Shown here one piece after another: positions 8,940 through 18,193 of a DNA stretch of 64,000 nucleotides; positions within the stretch are counted from its first letter, which is position 1; the number at the start of each line of letters is the position of its first letter. This DNA is from Alphaproteobacteria bacterium (lineage in GTDB: Bacteria; Pseudomonadota; Alphaproteobacteria; Acetobacterales; Acetobacteraceae), in assembly GCA_016869715.1 (NCBI GenBank), contig VGDM01000004.1, forward strand, positions 1 to 64,000, given 5' to 3'. The translations under genes and the position numbers were made by a program. The notes beneath the pieces are model-generated. The model was not told where the DNA came from, did no database searches, and worked only from the letters and a program-made list of their open reading frames with translations.

Positions 8940-9668
8940 ATGGAAAACCTGCCCAAAGGCGTCCCCTGGGACCCTGCCACCACCCCCCCGCTCGGCCCGC
9001 TGGTGGATGCCACGCCGCGCCCCTTGCCGGCGCGCATTCCGCATAAGGGGCAATCGGTTGATCTAGAACCGCTCCATCTCCGCCATGCCGAGGATTTGTG
9101 GTGCGCGGCGGAACGCGACACGGGCGGTGAGGGCTGGGCCTATATGGGTTATGGCCCGTTTCGCGATGCGGCCGCCATGCGCGCCCATGTCGCTGCCTTC
9201 GCGGTTACGCATGACCCGATCGCCTGGGCCATCCGCCCACATCGGACTGGCACGGCGGATGGCTGGCTGACGCTGATGCAAATCGCCCCCGCCCATGCGG
9301 ATATCGAAATCGGCAATATCTGGTTCTCACCCCGGATGCAGCGCACGCGCGCCGCGACCGAGGCGATGTTCCTGCTGATGCGCCACGCTATGGATGATCT
9401 TGGCTATCGGCGGCTGGTGTGGAAATGCAATGCGCTCAATATGCCATCACGCCGGGCGGCGGCGCGGCTTGGCTTTGTCTGTGAAGGCACGCATCGTGCG
9501 CATCTGGTGGTGAAGGGCAGGCGGCGGGATACGGCGTGGTTTTCCATCATCGCCGAGGAATGGCCGGCGCGCCGCGATGCCATTGCCACCTGGCTGGATG
9601 CGGCCAACTTCGGCCCGGATGGCCGCCCGCGCCAAAGCCTTCAGATGGTTCGCGATGGGCAGAGCTGA
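8940..9668 (+). CDS. GNAT family N-acetyltransferase (RimJ/RimL-like)
   Basis: The 242-aa protein matches acetyltransferases of the RimL/YdaF type. It has an N-terminal substrate part with LRHAEDLWCAAE, then EIGNIWFSPRMQRTRAATEA near residues 117-136 and the acetyl-CoA loop region YRRLVWKCNALNMPSRRAAARLGF. I chose the ATG at 8940 because upstream in-frame starts would overlap the divergent fpr gene. Target unknown. Confidence 0.8.
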   Translation: MENLPKGVPWDPATTPPLGPLVDATPRPLPARIPHKGQSVDLEPLHLRHAEDLWCAAERDTGGEGWAYMGYGPFRDAAAMRAHVAAFAVTHDPIAWAIRPHRTGTADGWLTLMQIAPAHADIEIGNIWFSPRMQRTRAATEAMFLLMRHAMDDLGYRRLVWKCNALNMPSRRAAARLGFVCEGTHRAHLVVKGRRRDTAWFSIIAEEWPARRDAIATWLDAANFGPDGRPRQSLQMVRDGQS

Positions 9669-9734
9669 TCCCCGCTTGCCTGGCCCGCTCGGCTGGCGCA
9701 GTTTCCGCCCCATCAGAGGTAGCGGGAGCTTGGC

Positions 9735-10922
9735 ATGACCGAAGACAGCGTTGGCGCTTTTATTCCAGGTGAGCGCACCAGGCGCGCGGGCGCGACCGCA
9801 GGCCCCCTCGCGGGGCTCAGCTTCGCCGCCAAGGATTTGTTTGATGTGGCCGGCACGGTCACCGGCTATGGCAATCCCGATTGGGCAGCCACGCATCCTC
9901 CGGCGACGCGCGATGCGCTGGTTATCACGCAATTGTTGCAGACGGGCGCTTCCCTGGCGGGCAAGACCAAGACGGTTGAATTGGCCTATGGCCTGACGGG
10001 TGAGAATATTTGGCAAGGCACGCCGAAAAACCCTGCCGCGCCGGACCGTTTTCCGGGCGGGTCCTCTTGCGGATCGGCAGCCGCGGCTGCGGCGGGCTTG
10101 GTGGATTTCGCCATGGGGTCCGATACCGGCGGTTCCGTGCGTATCCCTGCCTCCTATTGCGGCGTTTTCGGCATTCGGCCGAGTTGGGGTGCCATCAGCC
10201 TCGCCGGCGCCTGCGCATTGGGGCCAGATTACGACACGGCGGGCTGGTTCGCGCGAACTGCCTCCATGCTGCGCCGCGTGGGCGATGTGCTCTTGCCGCC
10301 GGGCGTTTCGGGCGCGGTTGGACCGCTCATTTCAGTCGCTGAAGCCTGGGCCAATGCGGAACCCGAAACCGTGGCCGCGCTGACACCTGCTTTGAAGGCC
10401 GCCGAAGCGCTTTTTGGCCCCGCACTGGTCACGCATGCGGCGCCCGAGGGCCTTGATGCCTTCTACGAACATTTCCGCTGCGCGCAGGCGGAGCAGGCCT
10501 GGACCGCCCTCGGCCCCTGGATTGCCGCGACCAATCCGAAATTCGGCCCCGGCGTGAAAGAACGCTTTGACGCTGCCGCCGCCATGGACCCGGCGCAATG
10601 CGCCGCCGGCCGCGCCTTCCGCCGCGTGGCGCAGGCGCGCTTCCATGCGCTTCTGCGTGGCGGGGCGGTGATGATCTACCCGACTTCCCCTGCGCCGGCG
10701 CCGCTTTTGGCTTCTTCACTCGCGGAACAAAACAAGGTGCGCGAACGCAGCATGGGTGTTACCGCCATCGCCGGCTTCTGCGGCCTGCCGGAGGTGAGCA
10801 TCCCGGCTGGCAAGGTGGCCGGCGCGCCGGTTGGGCTTTCCCTGGTGGGGGCACCGGGGCGTGACCGCGCCGTACTGGCCGCGGCGCAAGCGCTGGCCGC
10901 TTCGCTCGGCATCGGGGGCTGA
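9735..10922 (+). CDS. Amidase (amidase signature family)
   Basis: The 395-aa hydrolase has the Ser-cisSer-Lys triad of amidase-signature enzymes: Lys33 in SFAAKDLFD, the Gly/Ser-rich GGSSCGSAAA around Ser110, and Ser134 in GSDTGGSVRIPAS. The spacing matches family members (24 residues between the two serines). It resembles the short amidase branch that lacks extra domains. A GNAT gene follows after 4 nt, so the two probably share an mRNA. The amide substrate is unknown; a GatA role is unlikely because no gatB or gatC is nearby. Confidence 0.88.
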   Translation: MTEDSVGAFIPGERTRRAGATAGPLAGLSFAAKDLFDVAGTVTGYGNPDWAATHPPATRDALVITQLLQTGASLAGKTKTVELAYGLTGENIWQGTPKNPAAPDRFPGGSSCGSAAAAAAGLVDFAMGSDTGGSVRIPASYCGVFGIRPSWGAISLAGACALGPDYDTAGWFARTASMLRRVGDVLLPPGVSGAVGPLISVAEAWANAEPETVAALTPALKAAEALFGPALVTHAAPEGLDAFYEHFRCAQAEQAWTALGPWIAATNPKFGPGVKERFDAAAAMDPAQCAAGRAFRRVAQARFHALLRGGAVMIYPTSPAPAPLLASSLAEQNKVRERSMGVTAIAGFCGLPEVSIPAGKVAGAPVGLSLVGAPGRDRAVLAAAQALAASLGIGG

Positions 10923-10926
10923 GCCC

Positions 10927-11454
10927 ATGCAAATTCGCGAAGCCACACCCGCTGATCTGCCCGCCATCACGGAAATCTACGCCCATCACGTGCTGCATGG
11001 TGCCGGCACTTTTGAGGAAGTGCCCCCTGTTCAGGCCGATATGGCCGGGCGCATGAAAAAGGTGCTCGCCGGGCCCGGCAATGCCTGGCTGGTCGCGGAA
11101 GGGGAGGCGGGAGCGATCCTCGCCTACGCCTATTACAGCGCCTTCCGCGAGCGTTCAGCCTATCGCTACACGGTCGAGAATTCGATTTATGTGCGTGATG
11201 ATGTGCGCGGCCAGGGTGTGGGCAAGGCGCTGGTCGCGGAATTGATCGCGCGTGCGGAAGCGGTGGGTTTTCGGCAAATGCTGGCGGTGATTGGCGATTC
11301 GGAAAATGTGGGGTCCATTGGGCTCCATGTGTCACTCGGCTTCAGGCATATCGGCACCATGCGCGCGGTTGGTCTGAAATTCGGCCGCTGGGTGGATGTG
11401 GTGACGATGCAAAGAAGCCTGGGTGAGGGTGAAAAGACGCTGCTGGTGGATTGA
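10927..11454 (+). CDS. Phosphinothricin/methionine-sulfoximine-type N-acetyltransferase
   Basis: The 175-aa GNAT starts IREATPADLPAITEIYAHHV and has GTFEEVPP, the YRYTVENSIYV segment and the acetyl-CoA loop RGQGVGKAL, all typical of the PAT/MnaT group that acetylates amino-acid analogues such as phosphinothricin or methionine sulfone. The end (IGTMRAVGLKFGRWVDVVTMQ) also fits. It is 4 nt downstream of the amidase. The natural substrate in this organism is not known. Confidence 0.85.
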   Translation: MQIREATPADLPAITEIYAHHVLHGAGTFEEVPPVQADMAGRMKKVLAGPGNAWLVAEGEAGAILAYAYYSAFRERSAYRYTVENSIYVRDDVRGQGVGKALVAELIARAEAVGFRQMLAVIGDSENVGSIGLHVSLGFRHIGTMRAVGLKFGRWVDVVTMQRSLGEGEKTLLVD

Positions 11455-11501
11455 GGACGCGGTTCGCGCTGCGGCGCCCGGTAGTTTCGCTACGCCCCTC
11501 G

Positions 11502-11849
11502 TTAAGGCGCCAGCCGGAACCTTGCACTGCTGTTCGCATCATCGCGCAGCGTCTTGCGAATCGCCTCCGCCGCCTCAGCGCTTTGCGGCAGGGCGGCGAT
11601 GGCTGTGAACCAGGGTAGCTCCCCCCGCACCCGGCCAAGAAACAGCCTGTCCAACGCCTCCGCCACCGGGCCGCGCACCCCGCAGCAGGCGCAGGACGGC
11701 ACATGGGCACCGGTCAGCGAAAACAGCGCCATGGCGGGTGCTGAGGCCGTGCTTGGCGCCTCGGCAAGCAGAGCCACGCCCTGCGCAGGGTTTTCACCCG
11801 GCGTTAGCAGGTGGATTGGTATGCGGGCATCTAGAGTCCAGGCTGGCAT
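11502..11849 (-). CDS. Uncharacterised protein with a CxCC metal-type motif
   Basis: The 115-aa protein carries SCACCGVRGPVAEAL at residues 52-66. This looks like the CxCC motif (GCxCCxxRxDL) of COG0523/CobW metallochaperone GTPases, but no P-loop or other GTPase motif is present. It lies next to the ArsR-metH-cobalamin block. A role in zinc or cobalt handling is an inference from the motif and location only. The start lacks a strong ribosome-binding site. Confidence 0.6.
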   Translation of the reverse strand: MPAWTLDARIPIHLLTPGENPAQGVALLAEAPSTASAPAMALFSLTGAHVPSCACCGVRGPVAEALDRLFLGRVRGELPWFTAIAALPQSAEAAEAIRKTLRDDANSSARFRLAP

Positions 11850-11913
11850 GATAGAAGCCTATATGGGTGGCAGAGTCAGCACTACGGTGATTTAACCTTC
11901 GCGCATCGACCAC

Positions 11914-11939
11914 TAGACATAAGAATATGTTTATGTCTA
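11914..11939. promoter_or_regulatory. Palindromic operator upstream of the ArsR-methyltransferase gene
   Basis: Perfect 9-bp arms TAGACATAA and TTATGTCTA are separated by 8 nt and end 10 bp before the start codon at 11950. The AT-rich dyad resembles operators of ArsR-family methionine regulators in Proteobacteria. The most direct reading is autoregulation plus control of metH downstream. Confidence 0.7.
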
Positions 11940-11949
11940 TGTAAAGCCC

Positions 11950-12891
11950 ATGCAAGATGTTTTGTCCCAATTGCGCGGCGCGGCGGAGCCGACACGCCTC
12001 AGGCTGCTAGCGCTTTGCGCCCGTGGCGCCTGGTGTGTCACGGAATTGGTGGCGATCCTGGGCCAATCCCAGCCTCGGCTTTCCCGCCATTTGAAGCTTC
12101 TGGTCGAAGCCGGCCTGCTGACGCGCACGCCGGAAGGCGCCAATGCTTGGTTCCAGATGGCGCCAGACGCTGACCTCGCCCGCCATATTCTCGCCCGCCT
12201 GCCCGAATCGGACCCGCTGCTGGCCGCTGATCGGCGCGCTGCGGCGCGGCTGGCGGCGGAACGGGCGCGCGTTGCATCCGACAGTTTCCGCAGCCATGGC
12301 GCCGATTGGGATGAAACCCGCGCCCTTGGCCTGCCGACCGAGGCGATTGAAACCGTCCTTTTGCATGCCCTGCCCACGCCACGCCTTGGCCGCTTGCTTG
12401 ATATCGGCTGCGGCACGGGCGGGATGCTGGAACGCCTCGCGCTGCGCATTGATGAAGGGCTTGGCATTGATGCCTCACGCGAGATGCTGGCGCTGGCGCG
12501 CAGCCGCCTGACGGAACGCGGCCTGCCCCATATTTCGGTGCGGCAGGCGGATATGTATCGGCTGCCTTTGCCCGATGCGGGCTTTGATGCCGTCACCTTG
12601 CATATGGTGCTGCATTACGCGGAGGATCCCGCCGCCGCCTTGGCTGAAGCTGCACGCGTTTTGTGTCCCGGCGGACGCTTGTTGATCCTTGATTTGGCGC
12701 CGCATGACCGCGCCGATCTGCTGACGCGCTACGCCCATCGCTGGCCTGGTTTTGATGATGCCGCCATGGCCGGTTGGCTTCGCGGCGCGGGTTGCACCGC
12801 ACCGCGTGTTGGCACCATCCCAGCTGATCTTTCGCTCAAGCTTTGGTCGGCAGAGCGCTTACCGGTTTCTGTTTCCACCCCCGTTTCCTGA
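11950..12891 (+). CDS. ArsR-family regulator fused to a SAM-dependent methyltransferase domain
   Basis: Residues 1-90 form an ArsR winged helix (QPRLSRHLKLLVEAGLL is the recognition region). Residues about 130-300 form a class I methyltransferase, with motif I at LLDIGCGTGGM (149-159) and an RQADMYRLPLPDAGFD acidic loop. There is no obvious ArsR metal-binding cysteine cluster, so the signal is more likely S-adenosylhomocysteine or SAM bound by the methyltransferase fold, as proposed for SahR-like methionine regulators. metH follows 10 nt later and a dyad operator precedes the gene. The ribosome-binding site is weak; the mRNA may be nearly leaderless. Confidence 0.85.
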   Translation: MQDVLSQLRGAAEPTRLRLLALCARGAWCVTELVAILGQSQPRLSRHLKLLVEAGLLTRTPEGANAWFQMAPDADLARHILARLPESDPLLAADRRAAARLAAERARVASDSFRSHGADWDETRALGLPTEAIETVLLHALPTPRLGRLLDIGCGTGGMLERLALRIDEGLGIDASREMLALARSRLTERGLPHISVRQADMYRLPLPDAGFDAVTLHMVLHYAEDPAAALAEAARVLCPGGRLLILDLAPHDRADLLTRYAHRWPGFDDAAMAGWLRGAGCTAPRVGTIPADLSLKLWSAERLPVSVSTPVS

Positions 12892-12901
12892 AAGTTCCCC
12901 C

Positions 12902-15900
12902 ATGGCGCGCCCGCATCTTCTCGACGCCCTTCGTGACCGCGTTTTGCTCTGTGATGGCGGCATGGGGAGCCGTGTCCAGGCCATGGCCCTGGAAGTGGAC
13001 CGCGATTATTGGGGCAAGGAAAACTGCACCGAAGTTTTGAATCTTTCTCGCCCTGATATCGTGCGCGATATCCATCGCGGCTATTATGAAGCGGGCGCGG
13101 ATATGGTGCTGACGAATAGCTTCGGAGGTTCACCGGCGACCTTGGCCGAGTTTGAACTGGAAGACCGCGCTTATGAGATCAACAAACTTTCCGTTGAATT
13201 GGCGCGCGAAGCGGCTGAGGGTTTCGCCGATGGCCGGCATCGCTGGGTCGTGGGCGATATCGGCCCGGGGACGAAGCTGCCAAGCCTTGGCAATATCACC
13301 TATGACGCGCTGGAAGCCGCGCTTGTGGAACAATGCCGTGGCCTGATTGCCGGTGGTGCGGATGCGCTGCTGACGGAAACCAATCAGGACACACTCTTCA
13401 TCAAGGCCGCAGTCAATGCCGCTAAACTTGCGCGCAAGGCGGCGGGGGCTGATATTCCGATTTTCGTGCAGGTGACGGTGGAAACCACCGGCACGTTGCT
13501 GGTCGGACCCGATATCGCTGCCGCAACCACGGTTGTGCATGCGCTGGATGTACCACTGATCGGGTTGAATTGCGCGACCGGGCCGCAGGAAATGGCGGAA
13601 CATCTGCGCTGGCTGTCGCAAAACTGGCCGGGGCTAATCTCCTGCCAGCCCAATGCCGGCCTGCCGGAATTGGTGGATGGCAAAACCCATTACCCGCTGA
13701 GCGCGGAAGAACTCACCGCCTGGATGGAACGCTTTGTTGTTGAAGATGGTTTGAATTTGATCGGCGGCTGCTGCGGTACCTCGACGCCGCATATCGCCGC
13801 GTTGGACGCTATGCTGCGCAAGCTCGGCGGTGCGGCACGTCGCCCGGCGCCAATCAAGCGCAAGTTTCATTGGGCGCCATCGGTGGCGTCGCTTTATACG
13901 GCAACGGCGCTGCGTCAGGAAAACTCCTATTTTTCCATTGGTGAGCGCTGTAATGCCAATGGATCCAAAGCATGGCGTGAACGCCAGGCGGCGGGTGATT
14001 GGGATGGCTGCGTTGCCATGGGCCGTGAGCAAATGGCCGAGGGCTCAAACAGCCTTGATATCTGCACCGCCTTTGTCGGTCGCGATGAAATGGCGGAAAT
14101 AAGCGAGGTGATCCGCCGCTTCACCAGCAGCGTGAATGGCCCGCTGGTGATCGATTCCACCGAAACGCCGGTGATTGAGGCCGCGCTTAAGCTGCATGGC
14201 GGCAAGCCCATCATCAATTCGATCAATTTTGAGGAAGGTGAGAAAGCTGCCGAAGACCGCATGCTGCTCGCGCGCAAATTCGGCGCCGCCGTGATTGCGC
14301 TCACGATTGACGAAGTGGGCATGGCGAAAACCGCCGAGGATAAGCTCCGCATCGCGCGCCGCCTGGTGGCATTTGCCTGCGACAAGCACGGGCTGCCGCA
14401 ATCAGACCTGATGATTGATCCGCTGACCTTCACGGTCGCGACCGGCAATGAGGATGACCGCAAGCTTGGCCTTTGGACGCTTGAGGGCATTCGCAGGATC
14501 CGGGATGCATTTCCCGATATTCAGATCATTCTTGGGTTGTCCAATATCTCCTTCGGGCTCAACCCCGCCGCGCGGCATGTGCTGAATAGCGTATTCCTGG
14601 ACCTCGCCGTGAAGGCCGGCATGACGGGGGCGATTGTGCATGTTTCCAAGATTAAGCCGCTGCACCAGATCCCGCCCGAAGAGGTGAAGGTCGCCGAGGA
14701 TTTGATCTATGATCGTCGCACGGAAGGCTATGACCCGCTACAAAAAATACTGGAGCTTTTCGCGGGCCGCAAGGCCGCCGATGCCACAGCGAAAAAGCGC
14801 GCGGAAACCGTTGAAGGGCGCCTCAAGGACCGTATCATTGATGGCGACCGCAAGGGGTTGGATGATGAATTAGCCGATGCGCTGGCCAAGGGCATCGCGC
14901 CGCTTTCCATCATCAATGATATTTTGCTGGATGGCATGAAGGTGGTGGGCGAGCTGTTCGGCGCCGGCAAGATGCAGCTTCCCTTCGTGCTGCAATCAGC
15001 CGAAACCATGAAATCCGCCGTCGCCTATCTGGAACCTTACATGGAAAGGGTGGAAGGCCAGGAAAAAGGCACCATCGTCCTTGGCACTGTGAAGGGCGAT
15101 GTGCATGATATCGGCAAGAATCTAGTGGATATCATCCTAACCAATAATGGCTATCGCGTTGTCAATCTCGGCATCAAGGTGCCGCTGTCCGAAATTGTCG
15201 CCGCAGCGCGCGAACATAAGGCTCATGCCATTGGCATGTCCGGCTTGCTGGTAAAATCAACCGTCGTGATGCGCGAGAATTTGGAAGAAATGTCGCGCCA
15301 GGGCGTGGATATTCCCGTATTGCTCGGCGGTGCTGCACTGACGCGCAATTACGTCGAGGATGATTGCGTGCGTGCCTATGCCTCCGGGCGTGTTGCCTAT
15401 GCGCGGGATGCCTTTGATGGCCTGCATTTGATGGACAAGGTCATGGGTAATGGCTTTGATGATTACCTGGCGGCGCTGCAAACCAAGCGTTCCGGCAAGG
15501 CGCGCAATGAAAAGCGTACCCTTGGCACGGCGGACCCGCGCGGCTTCGCACCCGTTGATGTGAAATACGCGCAGACCCGCCGCCAGCGTGTCGCCGCGCA
15601 AAGCGCGGTCCCAACCCCGCCCTTCTGGGGTGCGCGTATGTTGGAAGCCGCCCCCAAGGCGTTGGTGCCCTTCATCAATGAACGGAGCCTCTATCAATTC
15701 CAATGGGGTTTCCGAAAGGCGGGGCGGTCGCTGGAAGATTTCCTCGGCTGGGCGAAGCAGGAATTGCGCCCGGTGCTGAAGCGCATGCTCGCTTTGTCGG
15801 AAGACCAAAACATCCTGAAACCCCAGGCGATCTATGGCTATTGGAAATGCGCTGGCCAGGGCAATGATCTGATCCTGTTTGCCGAAGATGGCATCACCGA

Positions 15901-16402
15901 AGTCTGCCGCTTCAATATGCCGCGCCAGCCCAAGGAAGATGGCGATTGCATCGCCGATTTCGTGCGCGATGTGGATGATGGCCCCGAGGCGCGCGATGTG
16001 ATCGGCCTGCAAGTGGTCACTGTTGGCCAAAAGGCATCCGATATCGCGCGCGATTGGTTTGAAGATAATCGCTATCAGGATTACCTTTATCTGCATGGGC
16101 TTTCGGTGGAAATGGCCGAAGCGCTGGCGGAATATGTCCATAAGCGCATCCGTGCTGAATTAGGCTTCGCTGCCGAGGATGATCGCGATATAGAAAAAAT
16201 GCTCCAACAGGGCTATCGTGGGGGGCGCTATTCTTTTGGTTACCCAGCCTGCCCGAAGCTGGAAGATCAGGAAGGGCTGCTGCGATTGCTAGATGCGGAA
16301 CGCATTGGCGTGTCGCTCAGTGATGAATGGCAGCTCCATCCCGAACAATCCACCAGCGCGATTGTGCTGCATCACCCGCGGGCCAAGTACTTCTCGGTCT
16401 AG
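12902..16402 (+). CDS. metH: Cobalamin-dependent methionine synthase
   Basis: The 1166-aa protein transfers a methyl group from methyl-tetrahydrofolate to homocysteine via cob(I)alamin. All four modules are visible: the homocysteine/zinc module (residues 1-310, with GLNC and Cys290-Cys291 in GGCCG), the pterin-binding barrel (about 340-610), the B12 cap and Rossmann module with DVHDIGKN (Asp733, His735 as cobalt ligand), and the reactivation domain (about 870-1166, ending YSFGYPACPKLEDQ...). The ATG at 12902 is preferred; upstream extension would run into the ArsR fusion gene. No metF is found next to it, although this neighbour is common in related genomes. Confidence 0.97.
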   Translation: MARPHLLDALRDRVLLCDGGMGSRVQAMALEVDRDYWGKENCTEVLNLSRPDIVRDIHRGYYEAGADMVLTNSFGGSPATLAEFELEDRAYEINKLSVELAREAAEGFADGRHRWVVGDIGPGTKLPSLGNITYDALEAALVEQCRGLIAGGADALLTETNQDTLFIKAAVNAAKLARKAAGADIPIFVQVTVETTGTLLVGPDIAAATTVVHALDVPLIGLNCATGPQEMAEHLRWLSQNWPGLISCQPNAGLPELVDGKTHYPLSAEELTAWMERFVVEDGLNLIGGCCGTSTPHIAALDAMLRKLGGAARRPAPIKRKFHWAPSVASLYTATALRQENSYFSIGERCNANGSKAWRERQAAGDWDGCVAMGREQMAEGSNSLDICTAFVGRDEMAEISEVIRRFTSSVNGPLVIDSTETPVIEAALKLHGGKPIINSINFEEGEKAAEDRMLLARKFGAAVIALTIDEVGMAKTAEDKLRIARRLVAFACDKHGLPQSDLMIDPLTFTVATGNEDDRKLGLWTLEGIRRIRDAFPDIQIILGLSNISFGLNPAARHVLNSVFLDLAVKAGMTGAIVHVSKIKPLHQIPPEEVKVAEDLIYDRRTEGYDPLQKILELFAGRKAADATAKKRAETVEGRLKDRIIDGDRKGLDDELADALAKGIAPLSIINDILLDGMKVVGELFGAGKMQLPFVLQSAETMKSAVAYLEPYMERVEGQEKGTIVLGTVKGDVHDIGKNLVDIILTNNGYRVVNLGIKVPLSEIVAAAREHKAHAIGMSGLLVKSTVVMRENLEEMSRQGVDIPVLLGGAALTRNYVEDDCVRAYASGRVAYARDAFDGLHLMDKVMGNGFDDYLAALQTKRSGKARNEKRTLGTADPRGFAPVDVKYAQTRRQRVAAQSAVPTPPFWGARMLEAAPKALVPFINERSLYQFQWGFRKAGRSLEDFLGWAKQELRPVLKRMLALSEDQNILKPQAIYGYWKCAGQGNDLILFAEDGITEVCRFNMPRQPKEDGDCIADFVRDVDDGPEARDVIGLQVVTVGQKASDIARDWFEDNRYQDYLYLHGLSVEMAEALAEYVHKRIRAELGFAAEDDRDIEKMLQQGYRGGRYSFGYPACPKLEDQEGLLRLLDAERIGVSLSDEWQLHPEQSTSAIVLHHPRAKYFSV

Positions 16403-16425
16403 CACTAAACGGCTAGACCCTAGCG

Positions 16426-17328
16426 ATGGTTGAGGCTCGACATTCCAACGCCGCGCAATTGGCTGCCTTCAGTGTGGCGATTGCGGTGGCGGTTCTCGCA
16501 CTCAAGGCAGTGACCTGGTGGGTGATAGGCTCTGTCGCGCTTTACGCCGATACGCTGGAAAGCATCGTGAATGTCGCGGCGGCCTCCGCGGCGCTGCTCG
16601 CAGTTCGCCTTTCGGCACTGCCCGCCGATGCAAACCATCCCTACGGTCATTCCAAGGTTGAGTATTTCTCGGCCGTGTTGGAAGGCGCGCTACTCATCGT
16701 GGCAGCGCTGCTCATTCTGCATGAGGCCTGGGCTGCCTTTCTCGCACCACGCGCGCCGGCTCAGGCGGGCATAAGGCTTGCGGTCTCCGCAGTAGCCAGC
16801 AGCGTGAATGCGGCCTGGGCGCTTTATCTCGGGCGACGCGGCAAGGCGCTGCGATCCTCGGCACTGATGGCCGATGCGCGGCATTTATGGGCGGATGTGG
16901 TGACATCGGTTGGCGTGCTGATCGGTGTTGGGCTTGTCGTGCTCACCGGCTTTTTATGGCTCGATCCCCTGCTGGCGGCGCTCACGACGGTGAATATCCT
17001 GATCTCGGGCGGGCGGCTGCTCCGCAAAAGTGTCGGCGGGCTGATGGATGGGGCGGTGCCGCCGGCCACGATGGAGCGCATCCGCCGCATTGTGGCGGAA
17101 CAGGCATCCGGCGCGATTGAGGCGCATGATTTGCGCTCCCGCCATGCCGGGCGGCATATTTTTCTGGAATTCCATCTGGTGGTGCCGGGCGATATGCGTG
17201 TCAGCGAAAACCATGAGATTTGCGATAGGATCGAAGCCGCGCTGAAGGCGGAGCTTGAGGGGGCGATCATCACCATTCATGTCGAACCCGAAGCCAAGGC
17301 AAAGCAGCAGGGGGTGCCGGTACTGTGA
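16426..17328 (+). CDS. Cation diffusion facilitator (CDF) metal transporter
   Basis: This 300-aa protein has six predicted membrane helices and a cytoplasmic ferredoxin-like C-terminal domain, as in FieF/YiiP efflux proteins. The family hallmark HPYGHSKVEYFSAVLEG is present near residues 67-83, and helix 5 carries the metal-site HxxxD (HLWAD). Helix 2 reads ADTLESIVN, so the usual second Asp four residues after the first is Ser, which may alter metal choice. Its TGA overlaps the GTG of tonB by 4 nt. Confidence 0.88.
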   Translation: MVEARHSNAAQLAAFSVAIAVAVLALKAVTWWVIGSVALYADTLESIVNVAAASAALLAVRLSALPADANHPYGHSKVEYFSAVLEGALLIVAALLILHEAWAAFLAPRAPAQAGIRLAVSAVASSVNAAWALYLGRRGKALRSSALMADARHLWADVVTSVGVLIGVGLVVLTGFLWLDPLLAALTTVNILISGGRLLRKSVGGLMDGAVPPATMERIRRIVAEQASGAIEAHDLRSRHAGRHIFLEFHLVVPGDMRVSENHEICDRIEAALKAELEGAIITIHVEPEAKAKQQGVPVL

Positions 17329-18161
17329 AGGCCGCGCCGAGCGGTTTTGGGCTTGGCGCGTCGCTGGCGCTGCATGGGCTGGTCGCGGCGCTCTTGATCC
17401 TATGGCCGGTGATTGAGGAATTTTCGGCGGACCAGGCGGAAGCCCAGGGCATTGCGGTGATTTATCAGGGCGCGCCGGATATTGGCGCGGTGGAATCCCC
17501 TGCTGCCCCGCCCGAAGTGGCGGCCGTGCCGCCCGCCCCTGATGTGCCGTCACCACCGCCGATGGTTGCCGCACCGCCTCCGCCGCCAGTAATCGCAGCA
17601 CCGCCACCCGCGCCATCGCCACCTTCGGCGCTTGCGGCACTGATCCTGCCGCCCCAGCCGGTTGAGGAAACGCCACCGCAAATCGCGGAAGCACCACCGA
17701 CGCCGGAACCCGTGCCGGAACCGGAACAGCCCGGGCAAGTGACTGAGGCGCCAACCCCGCCAGAGCGTCCTCCCCCGCCACGGCAAAGCCCTCCACAAAC
17801 CGCGCCACCCCAGCCGGTACGGCTGCATGCCGCTTTGCAAGGGATGGAAAGCTTCACCCTGGAAGGACGGACCGCGCCGCCCGAAGCACTTGATGCGGCC
17901 CGCAATCGCCGCCCCGCCTATCCGGAAGCAAGCCGCCGTCGTGGGCAGGAAGGCACCGTGCAGCTGGAATTGAGCGTGGACGCGAATGGCAGGGTTACCG
18001 GAGTGCGTGTCGTGGAAAGCTCCGGCTTCAACGCTTTGGATGCGGCGGCCCTGGAAGCAGTGCGCGAATGGCGCTTTCGCCCGGCAGAGCGTGCGGGGAT
18101 GCCGATGGCGGGCATCCTTACCATGGCGGTGCATTTCCGTCTTGAAAACCATCGGCGCTGA
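17325..18161 (+). CDS. tonB: TonB family energy transducer
   Basis: The 278-aa protein has a single N-terminal membrane anchor (about residues 9-29), a long Pro/Ala-rich periplasmic spacer (about 50-170) and a C-terminal TonB domain (RPAYPEASRRRGQEGTVQLEL to the end). It starts with GTG overlapping the CDF stop. TonB couples the proton motive force to outer-membrane receptors; the convergent btuB downstream is the obvious client. No exbB or exbD is in the window. Confidence 0.9.
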   Translation: MKAAPSGFGLGASLALHGLVAALLILWPVIEEFSADQAEAQGIAVIYQGAPDIGAVESPAAPPEVAAVPPAPDVPSPPPMVAAPPPPPVIAAPPPAPSPPSALAALILPPQPVEETPPQIAEAPPTPEPVPEPEQPGQVTEAPTPPERPPPPRQSPPQTAPPQPVRLHAALQGMESFTLEGRTAPPEALDAARNRRPAYPEASRRRGQEGTVQLELSVDANGRVTGVRVVESSGFNALDAAALEAVREWRFRPAERAGMPMAGILTMAVHFRLENHRR

Positions 18162-18193
18162 GGCGACCTGAGACGCTCTGTAAGGAATGAAAA

